DNA of 64,000 nt from Siminovitchia sediminis. Its GTDB lineage: Bacteria > Bacillota > Bacilli > Bacillales > Bacillaceae_C. The notes beneath the pieces are model-generated. The model searched no databases. It was not told where the DNA came from and worked only from the letters and a program-made list of their open reading frames with translations. The position numbers and the translations under genes are program-made. Location: contig NZ_JBHUEO010000012.1 in assembly GCF_042680885.1 (NCBI RefSeq), forward strand, positions 1 to 64,000, written 5' to 3'. Below are positions 17,661-26,500 of the stretch, in pieces. Position 1 is the first letter of the stretch; every line of letters starts with the position of its first letter.

Positions 17661-18410
17661 TTATTCAGCTGCCGCTCCTATTTTCTGAGAGATTTCTCCG
17701 AGTACTTCTTTCTGCAAAGCCGTTAATTCCTTCATTCCTTTCTCAGCCGCTGCCAGCATCTCCTGCAGCTGGTGTGCTGTAAAAGTGGATTCCTCTCCCG
17801 TGCCCTGAAGTTCAACAAATTCACCGGAACCCGTCATTACCACATTCATATCCACCATGGCCGCACTATCTTCGATATAATTCAAATCAAGTATCACGCC
17901 TTCTTCTTCAATGATCCCTACGCTGGTGGCCGCAAGAAAATCTGTTACTGGGAAAGCGGGCAATTCTTTTTCCTCTGCCAGCTTGGCAATGGCCATGGTC
18001 ATGGCTACAAACGCCCCGGTAATTGAAGCCGTTCTTGTCCCGCCATCTGCCTGAATGACGTCGCAGTCGATCCAGATGGTTCGTTCTCCTATTGCGGCCA
18101 GATCTACAACCGCACGAAGTGCACGGCCGATAAGACGCTGTATTTCCATTGTTCTTCCGGAGACTTTACCCTTGGAGGATTCCCTGATATTCCTTGTTCC
18201 AGTTGCTCTTGGCAGCATAGAATATTCTGCGGAGATCCATCCTTTACCTTCTCCTCTTAGAAATGGCGGCACTCTTTCTTCAATACTTGCCGTACATATC
18301 ACCTTGGTATCACCGACTGTGATTAAGACGGAACCTTCAGGATGCTTTAAATAATCGGTCTCGATTTGTATATGTCTTAGTTCATCTGCTTGTCTGCCAT
18401 CCACACGCAA
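17661..18410 (-). CDS. rph: Ribonuclease PH
   Basis: A 249-residue phosphorolytic 3' exoribonuclease that trims tRNA 3' tails using phosphate. It starts MRVDGRQADELR and has the phosphate and metal region AEYSMLPRATGTRN near 75-90, DCDVIQADGGTRTASITGAF near 115-135 and a DLNYIEDSAAMVDMN stretch. The start is TTG at 18410 with ggaggaacaatca before it. It stands between gerM and rdgB, the conserved Bacillus order, and a hairpin terminator of gerM lies just upstream. Confidence 0.96.
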   Translation of the reverse strand: MRVDGRQADELRHIQIETDYLKHPEGSVLITVGDTKVICTASIEERVPPFLRGEGKGWISAEYSMLPRATGTRNIRESSKGKVSGRTMEIQRLIGRALRAVVDLAAIGERTIWIDCDVIQADGGTRTASITGAFVAMTMAIAKLAEEKELPAFPVTDFLAATSVGIIEEEGVILDLNYIEDSAAMVDMNVVMTGSGEFVELQGTGEESTFTAHQLQEMLAAAEKGMKELTALQKEVLGEISQKIGAAAE

Positions 18411-18431
18411 TGATTGTTCCTCCCTTAAAAA

Positions 18432-18465
18432 ACAATAGAGACGGCATGACCTAAATGCCGTCCTC
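18432..18465 (-). terminator. Terminator of gerM
   Basis: On the minus strand GACGGCAT, a 7-base loop and ATGCCGTC form a perfect 8-bp stem followed by a T-rich tail. It separates gerM from rph. Confidence 0.75.
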
Positions 18466-18502
18466 TTTATAGCTTATTTATAGTATAACAAATATTGGTT
18501 AT

Positions 18503-19630
18503 TTAATAACTTCCTGTATTTACTTTTTCTGGACGAGTAACCGGTGCTGTCAGCGGCTCACCCTTTTCATTCGCCAATTCTGTTTTTCCATCGACCTGTA
18601 CAGAGACACTCTCAATTCCCTCCTGCTCCGTTAAAGAAAGAACAAGGGATTGTAAAGCAGCATCCGTTATAATATTCTGTTCATCGCTGCCTAAGATCGA
18701 TTCATTGAAATTCAAAGTTACCACACCATCTTTAATGGTCGGAGGCTCCAACAAACTTACATCTCCGGACAAACCGCTCACCAACCCGGCGGTCAGTCCA
18801 GGTCCTTCTGCCAACTCATGGACCACCGCTTCCACATCGTCTTCTATATTATTCGAAATGCGTTGTGTAACCGGGACATAGTATACATCGTCTCCTGCTT
18901 GTGACAGATAATATACCGTTAATGGGCGGGTATTTGTGATATCCGCTGTATCGGTATCAACCAGATTGATTCCGTCAGCCCGTGAAAGTCCTTCTTTACT
19001 GATCGGTGTTCCATTTACAGGCATCTCTTCCAATACATGGCCATTCATTCTCAGTTCAACTGTTTCCACAGAATCAAACTGAGTCAACGTCCAAGTGACA
19101 GCCTCCAAAATTCTTTTTTCATCATTACCATCATAAGTCGCAAACTCTTCGGAGAAGTCCACAATCGCTTTGCCGTCTTTTATATCTACATCCACTGTTG
19201 TACCAGCCGGAAGAACGGTTCTAAAGCCATTAGGCAGCATTTCCGTTACAGGTCCATCTGCGACAAGATATTCCAATGCCTGTTTAGCAGCACTGTCTGA
19301 AGCCGGAAGCGGCAATGTTTGAGATACAACCATCCCATTTCGATCAATCAAATACAGATCCCTCATCACGGTGCCAGCCTGTTCTTCCCCTTCTCCTGCT
19401 GTTTCCTGATCAGCGCCTTCTTTCTCAGGTGCTGCCTCCTGTTCGGCGCTTTCTTCCTCAGGAGCTGTCTCATCCGTTGTGGTTTCCAGGTTCTCCCCCT
19501 CTTTTAAATAAGTTACATCTTGAGGCGGATCGAGCTTCTCCTTTTCTTTTTCGAAAAGTCCGCAGCCTGATATGAACGCACTTGCTGCCAAAATCACAGC
19601 AACCGCGGCTATTTTCGCCCGTTTACACAT
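18503..19630 (-). CDS. gerM: Spore germination lipoprotein GerM
   Basis: A 375-residue secreted lipoprotein. The signal peptide ends in the lipobox ISGC (Cys23), followed by an acidic low-complexity linker rich in Glu (to about residue 95). Two GerMN domains follow, each with the LRMNGHVLEEMP- or LNFNESILG-type core. GerM is needed for normal sporulation and germination. The ATG at 19630 is chosen because ctaggaggggtacga stands directly before it; the longer frame to 19684 lacks this. It lies between racE and rph as in B. subtilis. Confidence 0.93.
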   Translation of the reverse strand: MCKRAKIAAVAVILAASAFISGCGLFEKEKEKLDPPQDVTYLKEGENLETTTDETAPEEESAEQEAAPEKEGADQETAGEGEEQAGTVMRDLYLIDRNGMVVSQTLPLPASDSAAKQALEYLVADGPVTEMLPNGFRTVLPAGTTVDVDIKDGKAIVDFSEEFATYDGNDEKRILEAVTWTLTQFDSVETVELRMNGHVLEEMPVNGTPISKEGLSRADGINLVDTDTADITNTRPLTVYYLSQAGDDVYYVPVTQRISNNIEDDVEAVVHELAEGPGLTAGLVSGLSGDVSLLEPPTIKDGVVTLNFNESILGSDEQNIITDAALQSLVLSLTEQEGIESVSVQVDGKTELANEKGEPLTAPVTRPEKVNTGSY

Positions 19631-19755
19631 TCGTACCCCTCCTAGAACAGTTTGTACTTCATGTATACGAGCTTTCCTACTCATTTAGACCGCTTGACCC
19701 TATCTTTTTGTTAGAAAAATAGAAGCCTGGAACTGGTATTCGTTTAAGTCCATAT

Positions 19756-19793
19756 AAAAACTGCCGTTAAGGGACGTACTCCCTGTACGGCAG
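19756..19793 (-). terminator. Terminator of racE
   Basis: On the minus strand CTGCCGT pairs with ACGGCAG, with an inner CAGGGA/TCCCT stem, followed by TTTTTAT. It begins right after the racE stop codon. Confidence 0.85.
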
Positions 19794-20618
19794 CTAGTTG
19801 TCAGCTGAATGTGTCAAATACCGGCCGAGCCTGACAGATTGAATATGAAGCTTCCGTTCTTTCAGCCAATCCGATGCAATTTGATGAAAAATATCTACTG
19901 AGCCTGTTGTAAAAAACCGATGGTCTGGCGGTTCTTTTTGAATACTGATGGTTTTGTTATAGTGAAGAATGGCACTGACTTCCCTCGCTGTTTCTTCCCC
20001 TGAGCTGATGACTTTAACACCCGGGCCCATCTCCTGTTTAATTAAGGGACCCAGCAGCGGGTAATGGGTACAGCCAAGAATCAGTGTGTCAATTTCACTC
20101 CCTTTAAGCGGCGTCAGCGTTTCCTTTACTACCTTTTGGGCAATGGCACTATGATATTGTGAGCTTTCCACAAGCGGTACAAATTTTGGACAAACGAGTT
20201 GAGTGACTTCCACCTTGTTTTTGATTTGGTGAAGCTCCCGTACATATGCTTCACTTTTTACCGTTCCCACTGTCCCCAGCACACCTACTCGATTATTTTG
20301 CGTTGTTTTGATGGCTGCACGGGCCCCCGGTGAAATGACACCGATGACCGGGATCTGCAGTTTTGATTTAATTTCCTCCAATACTACTGCAGTTGCTGTA
20401 TTACAGGCTATGACGAGCATTTTCAAGTCATATTTCATTAGAAAGGAAGTCATTTCCCACGTATATTCTTTTACTTCATCTGCTGGCCTCGGCCCATACG
20501 GGCATCTGGCCGTATCTCCTACATAATAAATCGTTTCATTGGGGAGCTGGCGCATAATTTCTTTGGCCACGGTCAACCCGCCAATCCCTGAATCTATGAC
20601 TCCTATTACTTGATTCAA
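19794..20618 (-). CDS. racE: Glutamate racemase
   Basis: A 274-residue enzyme that makes D-glutamate for peptidoglycan. The two catalytic cysteines are present: Cys72 in ACNTATA and Cys183 in GCTHYPLL, with the N-terminal DSGIGG at 9-14. The start is TTG at 20618 (NQVIGVIDSG) after gaatgaggcg. It follows ysmB by 10 bp and lies upstream of gerM, the order found in B. subtilis. Confidence 0.96.
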   Translation of the reverse strand: MNQVIGVIDSGIGGLTVAKEIMRQLPNETIYYVGDTARCPYGPRPADEVKEYTWEMTSFLMKYDLKMLVIACNTATAVVLEEIKSKLQIPVIGVISPGARAAIKTTQNNRVGVLGTVGTVKSEAYVRELHQIKNKVEVTQLVCPKFVPLVESSQYHSAIAQKVVKETLTPLKGSEIDTLILGCTHYPLLGPLIKQEMGPGVKVISSGEETAREVSAILHYNKTISIQKEPPDHRFFTTGSVDIFHQIASDWLKERKLHIQSVRLGRYLTHSADN

Positions 20619-20628
20619 TACAAACGCC

Positions 20629-21087
20629 TCATTCTTTTTTCATTTCTCGATGCAGCTTCTCCAAGCTCTCCATAAGTATCATAGCTTCTTGTTCAGAAAA
20701 GTCTTGGAGAACATCCTGTAAGTATTCCTGTCGTTTTTGAATGACTTCATTAATAATGGTTTCGCCCTTACTTAATAAGTGTATGCGAACGACCCGCCGG
20801 TCTTTCGGGTCTTTTACCCTCTCAACCAGTTCTTTTTTCTCCATTCTGTCAATTAAATCGGTTGTTGTACTGCAAGCTAAGAACATTTTATTGGACAATT
20901 CCCCTATAGTCATGTCCCCTTCTTCAAAGAGCCATTGAAGACCGATAAACTGCGGAGGTGTGATTTCATAGTCCGTCAGTATTTCGCGTCCCTTTTGTTT
21001 GACAATCGCAGATATGTATCTTAGGTCTTTTTCTATTTCGGCTACCCATTCCTCATTGTGCCGGACACGCGGCCTACTCTGCATCAT
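20629..21087 (-). CDS. ysmB: MarR-family regulator YsmB
   Basis: A 152-residue winged-helix protein. The DNA-binding part covers MTIGELSNKMFLACSTTTDLIDRMEKKELVERVKD-type sequence near residues 55-95 with the wing in DPKDRRVVRIHL. Its place just before racE matches YsmB of B. subtilis. The ATG pair at the start follows acggggagttgttcgg. What it senses is unknown. The gerE gene that follows in B. subtilis is not in this window. Confidence 0.9.
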   Translation of the reverse strand: MMQSRPRVRHNEEWVAEIEKDLRYISAIVKQKGREILTDYEITPPQFIGLQWLFEEGDMTIGELSNKMFLACSTTTDLIDRMEKKELVERVKDPKDRRVVRIHLLSKGETIINEVIQKRQEYLQDVLQDFSEQEAMILMESLEKLHREMKKE

Positions 21088-21140
21088 TTCCGAACAACTC
21101 CCCGTGTTCTTTTATATGCATTGTCACCTTTTTCCGGCAA

Positions 21141-21174
21141 AAAAACAAGAGGGAATTCTGTGAATTCCCTCTTG
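21141..21174 (-). terminator. Terminator of yfkM
   Basis: On the minus strand AAGAGGGAATTC, three bases, then GAATTCCCTCTT form a perfect 12-bp stem followed by GTTTTTTTG. Confidence 0.88.
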
Positions 21175-21186
21175 GATGCTGTGGTT

Positions 21187-21699
21187 TTACAGCAGGTGTA
21201 ATGATTCTTTTATAAACGCCGGAATATCGTCAGGATTGCGGCTCGTTACCAGTTGGTTGGAGCAGACAACGACCTCTTGATCTTTGTATTGGGCTCCTGC
21301 ATATTCCATATCCACTTTGATGGATGTATAACCGGTCGCTTGTCTGCCTTCGAGAGATTTCGCAGAAATAAGCAGCTGAGGTCCATGGCAGATGGCAAAA
21401 ACCGGTTTCATGTCATCCATAAAAGTTTTTGTAAATTGTACAAACCGTTTATCGGCCCGAAGCTGATCCGGGGAAAATCCTCCCGGCAAAAATAATGCAT
21501 CAAAATCTTTCGGATCTGCTTCATCAATCCCTTGATCAATTGGTACCGTGGCATTTCCCTGCTTGCCTTTCACGGTCTTTCCCGAATCTCTTTCAATAGT
21601 TATCACAGAGTGTCCTGCCTCTTCAAAGGCTTTTGCCGGCTCTGTAAATTCAACATCCTCAAACAAATCTGTGATCAGTACCGCGATTTTCTTGCCCAC
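21187..21699 (-). CDS. yfkM: DJ-1/PfpI-family stress protein YfkM-like
   Basis: A 170-residue protein of the DJ-1/PfpI class, like general stress protein 18 of B. subtilis. The nucleophile elbow is AICHGPQLL with the cysteine near residue 104, the acidic partner is in LFLPGGFSPD, and the N-terminus reads GKKIAVLITDLFED. Members act as protein deglycases or proteases of damaged proteins; the activity here is inferred. The GTG at 21699 is chosen because aagggagctgataga stands before it. A paralogue is at 35628-36134. Confidence 0.9.
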   Translation of the reverse strand: MGKKIAVLITDLFEDVEFTEPAKAFEEAGHSVITIERDSGKTVKGKQGNATVPIDQGIDEADPKDFDALFLPGGFSPDQLRADKRFVQFTKTFMDDMKPVFAICHGPQLLISAKSLEGRQATGYTSIKVDMEYAGAQYKDQEVVVCSNQLVTSRNPDDIPAFIKESLHLL

Positions 21700-21821
21700 T
21701 CTATCAGCTCCCTTCAGTTCTACATTTCCCGCACCATTTGTCATAAAACGTACAATTTCAATTTTGAGTGACAAGTTACGCTAACTTCAGCTAACACTAG
21801 TTGGCGATTCATGTTACTATA

Positions 21822-22030
21822 AGAAAAGCGGAAAGCCTTAGGCAACAAGGACAAAATGAATGTTGAGGGAGTTCTTCGCTGCCCTGGAGAAGCCACTTTG
21901 TCGAATAGGCTTCATGCCGGGCTACTGAGGGCTGAACAACACTCTCATTTATATTGCGCAGAAGATCATTCTTCCTGGACTTCCTGCCTTGGAGCGTTAT
22001 GACCTAAGGTGATGGCGCTTGACACTGGAC
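21822..22030. repeat. Degenerate Bacillus-type intergenic repeat
   Basis: It begins taagaaaagcgga, carries ccttaggc and acctaagg as facing arms, and ends near ggcgcttgacac. This matches the general plan of the long intergenic repeats common in Bacillaceae, which begin with aagaaaagcgga and end with a tgga-type tail. A similar block lies at 62430-62545. No coding function is seen. Confidence 0.4.
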
Positions 22031-22156
22031 AATATCATAAATCGTTTAACCAGAGAACTTGGACAAACTTCACACTATTCTTTTACTCGTGAAGAATATA
22101 CTAGACTTGGACAACCGTTCAACGTAGATTTAATTGGAGACTGGAGTGGACTTGTT

Positions 22157-23323
22157 TTGGATACGAAAAGAGCATTGCCCATACTGTTTGCAGTCATGTT
22201 TTTTGTGATGGTTGGATTTGGCATTATCATTCCTGTCCTTCCTTTTTACGCAGAAGAACTGGGCGCTTCGCCGACAGAACTTGGGCTGCTGATGGCCGTT
22301 TATTCATTTATGCAATTACTTTTTGCACCTATGTGGGGAAGGATTTCCGATCGAATTGGCAGAAAGCCGGTCATGATGATCGGTATTTTCGGATTGGCGA
22401 TTTCCTTTTTTATGATGGCTCTTTCATCTGAATTGTGGATGTTGTTTGCAGCAAGAATTATTGGCGGGTTCCTTTCTTCTGCCAATATGCCGACAGTCAT
22501 GGCATACGTTGCAGATATCACTTCAGAAGAAGACCGTGGTAAAGGGATGGGCATCATTGGTGCGTCCATAGGACTGGGCTTTATATTCGGCCCTGCCATC
22601 GGGGGAATTTTTTCACAGAACAGTTTAAGTATGCCTTTTTACATAGCTGGTTTTTCTTCACTGCTTACCTTTGTTTTTGTCTTGCTGATGCTGAAAGAAT
22701 CTCATCAGCCTGGAGAAAAAGGTGAACAGACTGCCAGGAGGGTGCCGCTTCATCAAGCGCTCCGCGGTCCCATCAGCATGTTGTATTTCTTACAATTATT
22801 CACATCCGTTTCATTAGCCGGGCTCGAAGCAACTTTTGCGTACTTCGCTGCCGAAACCGCCGGATTGAATACAGTTCAGCTGGGCTACCTGTTTATGATC
22901 ATGGGTTTTGCCGGAGCCTTGGTACAAGGCGGGTTAGTTGGGAGGATGACCAAGAAATATGGGGAAGGAGCGGTGATTCAACTCGGCATCATCGTTTCTG
23001 CCATTGGCTTTGGTTTAATCCTTTTGGTAGACAGTTTCTTAACTGCTGCTATTTACCTGACGATTTTTGGGATCGGAAATGGAGTGATCCGTCCAAGCGT
23101 CTCTGCGCTATTGACAAAAAGAACCGCAGCAGGCTATGGAAGCACAACCGGATTACTGTCTTCCTTTGACTCATTTGGCCGGATTGTCGGACCGCCATTG
23201 GGGGGCTGGCTATTTTCCCAGGCCATCGGCTTGCCTTATATCATTGGGGCCATTCTTTCTATTTTTACATTCGTTTTGTATCAAATCTATCAAATGCAAT
23301 CAAAAAGAGCACGTTCGGTGTAA
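22157..23323 (+). CDS. MFS exporter, TetA/DHA1 type
   Basis: A 388-residue, 12-helix major facilitator. The loop between helices 2 and 3 is GRISDRIGRKPVM (motif A) and motif C is GASIGLGFIFGPAIGG in helix 5, both typical of drug:proton antiporters. The start is placed at TTG 22157 (LDTKRALPILF) after ggagtggacttgtt, because this gives the usual length. The frame stays open for 46 more codons to 22019, a hydrophilic stretch that matches nothing I know and overlaps a repeat. It stands alone on the plus strand, with a terminator after it. Confidence 0.88.
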   Translation: MDTKRALPILFAVMFFVMVGFGIIIPVLPFYAEELGASPTELGLLMAVYSFMQLLFAPMWGRISDRIGRKPVMMIGIFGLAISFFMMALSSELWMLFAARIIGGFLSSANMPTVMAYVADITSEEDRGKGMGIIGASIGLGFIFGPAIGGIFSQNSLSMPFYIAGFSSLLTFVFVLLMLKESHQPGEKGEQTARRVPLHQALRGPISMLYFLQLFTSVSLAGLEATFAYFAAETAGLNTVQLGYLFMIMGFAGALVQGGLVGRMTKKYGEGAVIQLGIIVSAIGFGLILLVDSFLTAAIYLTIFGIGNGVIRPSVSALLTKRTAAGYGSTTGLLSSFDSFGRIVGPPLGGWLFSQAIGLPYIIGAILSIFTFVLYQIYQMQSKRARSV

Positions 23324-23339
23324 ATTGCTAATATCGGAG

Positions 23340-23370
23340 AAACGGCTGTTTTCTATGGCAGCCGTTTTCG
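23340..23370 (+). terminator. Terminator of the MFS exporter
   Basis: AACGGCTG, a 10-base loop and CAGCCGTTTTCG; an 8-bp stem with a short T-run 16 bp after the stop codon. Confidence 0.75.
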
Positions 23371-23391
23371 TCATGATTCCTATTAAAATGC

Positions 23392-23420
23392 AAAAAAAGA
23401 GGAGAACCCCCTCTTTTTAT
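23392..23420 (-). terminator. Terminator of the lipoprotein gene
   Basis: On the minus strand AAAAAGAGGGGG, a short loop and CTCTTTTTTT form the stem and T-tail. It overlaps the last codon of the lipoprotein gene. Confidence 0.65.
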
Positions 23421-24301
23421 TGCCCATTCATTTGATCCATAGTTATTTCTTGTGCATTTTCCAATGCCTCTTTTGGCACCTCGATGCTTTCTACTCCATT
23501 ATAATTACTGTATGTTCCCCTTATATCCATCTGCATATTCACTTTCTGGCCTTCCACCTCGGTATCTGTATCAGTAACCATGTTCATCGCAGTTAAATAG
23601 AACGTTTCTTTATCAATGAACAGCTCATATTCCATCTTGTTAAATGTCATCGTACCCATCATGTTTTCTGTCTGCATTTCAGGCGGCAGCGTTTCTTTCA
23701 CCTGGTCTTTTAAAAATTGGTCAAACTTCTCGCCAGATGCCTTTAAAGTAAGAATATAGTTCTTTTCATCCTGTTGAAAATCAAACTCATCAACAAATGG
23801 CTTGAGTTGCTCCAACTGTCCGGAAGGGTTCGTTTGGTTTTCAGACATTTGAAGGATTTGCCCGGATAATTCTTCCGGCAGCTTCACCCAGGCTTGCTGG
23901 TTTGGCTCATACATATAGAACCCATCTTTTGTCAAATAAGCTTCGATATTTTGCTCCTGTCCTTCAATAGACATCGTCATCTGTTGATGCAGTGCCATGG
24001 GATCAGCGATGAAAGCCAGAGAAATGTCCGAATTGATATCCTGCTTTTCGCCTTCAGCACTGATGGCCTGCTTCATGGTCATGTCACTTTCAAAACTATG
24101 AACATTTTTATTGGCTTCCTCGGTTTTCTTATATACTTCTTCTAGTGTAAGTTCCTCTTCTTGTTCCTTGGCCTCCGTCTCTTTAGTTTTTGTTGTGCTT
24201 TCACCTGATTGCTCTTGTTCCACCGGCTCCGCTGTCTGATTGCAGGCTGCTAGCATCAGCATAAGCATAGCTGCCAAAATCATCCATAATGTTTTTTTCA
24301 T
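23417..24301 (-). CDS. Lipoprotein of the DUF6612 type
   Basis: A 294-residue exported lipoprotein. The signal peptide MKKTLWMILAAMLMLMLAAC ends in the lipobox LAAC, followed by a Glu/Lys/Thr-rich linker and then a beta-rich domain resembling the LolA/LppX-like fold of DUF6612 proteins. It should be anchored to the outer face of the membrane. The ATG at 24301 follows gaggagaggaactttattc, so it is preferred over a frame start at 24322. The role is unknown. Confidence 0.82.
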   Translation of the reverse strand: MKKTLWMILAAMLMLMLAACNQTAEPVEQEQSGESTTKTKETEAKEQEEELTLEEVYKKTEEANKNVHSFESDMTMKQAISAEGEKQDINSDISLAFIADPMALHQQMTMSIEGQEQNIEAYLTKDGFYMYEPNQQAWVKLPEELSGQILQMSENQTNPSGQLEQLKPFVDEFDFQQDEKNYILTLKASGEKFDQFLKDQVKETLPPEMQTENMMGTMTFNKMEYELFIDKETFYLTAMNMVTDTDTEVEGQKVNMQMDIRGTYSNYNGVESIEVPKEALENAQEITMDQMNGQ

Positions 24302-24428
24302 GAATAAAGTTCCTCTCCTCAAAAATTAATCAAGTGCTTAATGCTCTCATTGGTTATACGTATGAGAAGTCTAATAGTTTCGCACGTTTCATCATCAAGC
24401 CAAAAGACCTTCACGGCTGTACTCAGCA

Positions 24429-24947
24429 TCAAGACTTTTTCTTCATGGCTCTTTCCCGACGTTCTTCAATCGCTTGGACAAGTTCTTCTGCAGAACACGC
24501 CAGATTGTATAACGGTATGTTTACCTGTGACGGCAGCAGTCCTTGATTTAAACGGGTAAACAACTTCTTCATTCCATTGGAACGGTCAATGATCAACTTT
24601 CGGTCAAGTGTAAATATGCCAAGGTACACCTGACCCGGGAAGCTTAGAAATTCAATCGCTTCAATTTCCTCCCATCTGACGAGGCCGGCACCAATAAAAC
24701 TTGAATGGTCCATAATGCCTTCTTGCGTGACAACAACAGCCGGTTTCCTCTTTATAAGTACACAGATATAATACAGGAAACACAGCCCAAATACGATGCC
24801 AACGACGATTCCCAGGATCATCGGCAATAATGGTTCATTAAACGGGACTGCTGTAATGAATATACCCAACGCAGCAAAAACCAGACTTATAACAGCCAGT
24901 AGAACCATCCTGGCTTTCTTCGCATGACAATAAAAATCATTTTTCAC
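24429..24947 (-). CDS. Small membrane protein, STM3941-like
   Basis: A 172-residue protein. It starts MKNDFYCHAKKARM, has two hydrophobic helices (about residues 17-38 and 45-68), and then a soluble domain with VVVTQEGIMDHSSFIGAGLVRWEEIEAIEF, reminiscent of bacterial PH-like domains and of the STM3941 family. The GTG at 24947 is chosen because gcaggaggtattttg stands before it; a longer frame to 25058 would run through the P450 terminator. Function unknown. Confidence 0.78.
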   Translation of the reverse strand: MKNDFYCHAKKARMVLLAVISLVFAALGIFITAVPFNEPLLPMILGIVVGIVFGLCFLYYICVLIKRKPAVVVTQEGIMDHSSFIGAGLVRWEEIEAIEFLSFPGQVYLGIFTLDRKLIIDRSNGMKKLFTRLNQGLLPSQVNIPLYNLACSAEELVQAIEERRERAMKKKS

Positions 24948-25002
24948 CAAAATACCTCCTGCAGCATTCAAGCAGCCATCTTTCAGCTTAATCGTTTTGT
25001 TC

Positions 25003-25037
25003 CAAAAAATAAATCCTCCGAATGACCTACGGAGGAT
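25003..25037 (-). terminator. Terminator of the P450 gene
   Basis: On the minus strand ATCCTCCGT, a short loop and CGGAGGAT form an 8-bp stem followed by TTATTTTTTGG, just past the P450 stop. Confidence 0.8.
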
Positions 25038-25045
25038 AGACATTT

Positions 25046-26311
25046 TTATTGTTTCCAATGAATTTGTGTAAACTTGCAGCCGCTTTTTGGCTTGGACGGC
25101 ATGCTGACAAGACTGTAACTCAGATCCTGTTCAGGCATTTGATAGGTGATCTTGTTTAAAAGGAAATCTGCACATACTTTCATGGCTTCTATCGTTATTC
25201 CTTCCCCCGGACAACGGTGGCCTTCCACATAGCTGCCGCCTCCCTGCGGGATCAGTTGATATTTCTGGCTGTTCTCCTCCACTTTAAAACGTTCCGGATG
25301 AAACAATTCGGGATTATCCCACAACTCTGGGTCATGATTCGTACCGTACACATCTAACAAAGTCAGAGTATCTTTTTCAAAATCATAATTGCTCCATGTA
25401 AAATCTTTTTTTACCCGTGCTGTTACAAACGGAAAAAAAGGATAGAACCTGCGGATTTCCTGTACGAACCATTGGAGATATTGACCAGTGGGCTCTGAAG
25501 CAAGTTTCCCTTTTTCTTCAGGAAATTGCTCCAGGGCCAGTACAGTAAAACACATATAGATGGCGATTGCAGTTATGGGTCTTAGTATATTGAGGATCTC
25601 TACCGCTGCCGTATGCGGGTCTAACCGCTCACCTTCTACATCTTTATGCCAGGACATGGTGTATAGGGCTGTTTGCGGATCCGGAGACCATTCTCCCTCT
25701 CTCACCTTTTCAACAAGCTCTTTCATCCATGCCTCTAGTATATTGCGGTTGTGCCTTCCCTTCCAATGTTCGGGCCCTATGAGGGCAGGTGTTTCAAAAA
25801 GAGACGCCAGTTCATTTGTTCTTTTTTCCAGTTCTTCATCCGGTAATGGAACTCCTGCCCACTTGCAGGCTGTTTGGCATAAAATCTTTTTTGCTTCCTC
25901 ATAAAAAACAATCTCGTCTTTCCCGGTCCATTCCTCCACCGCTTTTTTCCAATCAGTCCGGTGTATGTCTATAAACTTTTTTGTATTCTCTTCGGACATG
26001 AGAGACATGAACATTTCTTTCCGATTCAAATGCTGGTTATCATCCAGGGTTTGAACACCTTGTTTTCCAAACAATGTTTCCTGTACACGCTTTGGAGCTG
26101 CTCCTTTTCTTTTGAATTTTTCTTGGTCATAAAACAACTCTGCAGCGTTTTTTCCGCCCATACAAATTGCTTTTTGCCCTAGCAGGCGAGTTTCAAAAAC
26201 ATTTGATTGAAAGCTTTTCCGTCTGTTGAGGATATACATATATCCTTCCCTCATTAAAGAAACACTATGGTCCAATCCTTCTTCACGAGGCACGTCCTGT
26301 GATTCCGGCAT
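25046..26311 (-). CDS. cypC: Cytochrome P450, fatty acid peroxygenase (CYP152)
   Basis: A 421-residue soluble P450 of the CYP152 type (B. subtilis YbdT/CypC), which hydroxylates long-chain fatty acids at the alpha or beta carbon using hydrogen peroxide. The heme cysteine is in EGHRCPGEGITIE near residue 367. In the I helix the usual acid-alcohol pair is replaced by RPITAIAIY, where the arginine binds the fatty acid carboxylate. The ExxR pair is in QEIRRFYPF. The ATG at 26311 follows aaaaaaggagactgtacat. A terminator follows; the gene is transcribed alone. Confidence 0.95.
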   Translation of the reverse strand: MPESQDVPREEGLDHSVSLMREGYMYILNRRKSFQSNVFETRLLGQKAICMGGKNAAELFYDQEKFKRKGAAPKRVQETLFGKQGVQTLDDNQHLNRKEMFMSLMSEENTKKFIDIHRTDWKKAVEEWTGKDEIVFYEEAKKILCQTACKWAGVPLPDEELEKRTNELASLFETPALIGPEHWKGRHNRNILEAWMKELVEKVREGEWSPDPQTALYTMSWHKDVEGERLDPHTAAVEILNILRPITAIAIYMCFTVLALEQFPEEKGKLASEPTGQYLQWFVQEIRRFYPFFPFVTARVKKDFTWSNYDFEKDTLTLLDVYGTNHDPELWDNPELFHPERFKVEENSQKYQLIPQGGGSYVEGHRCPGEGITIEAMKVCADFLLNKITYQMPEQDLSYSLVSMPSKPKSGCKFTQIHWKQ

Positions 26312-26500
26312 ATGTACAGTCTCCTTTTTTAAAAATATATCATAGGTTATATGTTCCCCAATCAGATGATGAAAAAACAATAAAGAAACATAAACATATG
26401 ATCAAGTTTATGGACCGCAAAACAACATAAGATTCTTTACATTTTCAACAGACGGCTAAGAAAAATTTTAATTCCGGTTTCTTGCCAAGCATTCTGCTGC

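Noticed and set aside
22019..22156. N-terminal extension of the MFS exporter
   Set aside because: Hydrophilic, unlike other MFS N-termini, without a ribosome site, and it overlaps a repeat; the TTG at 22157 gives normal length.
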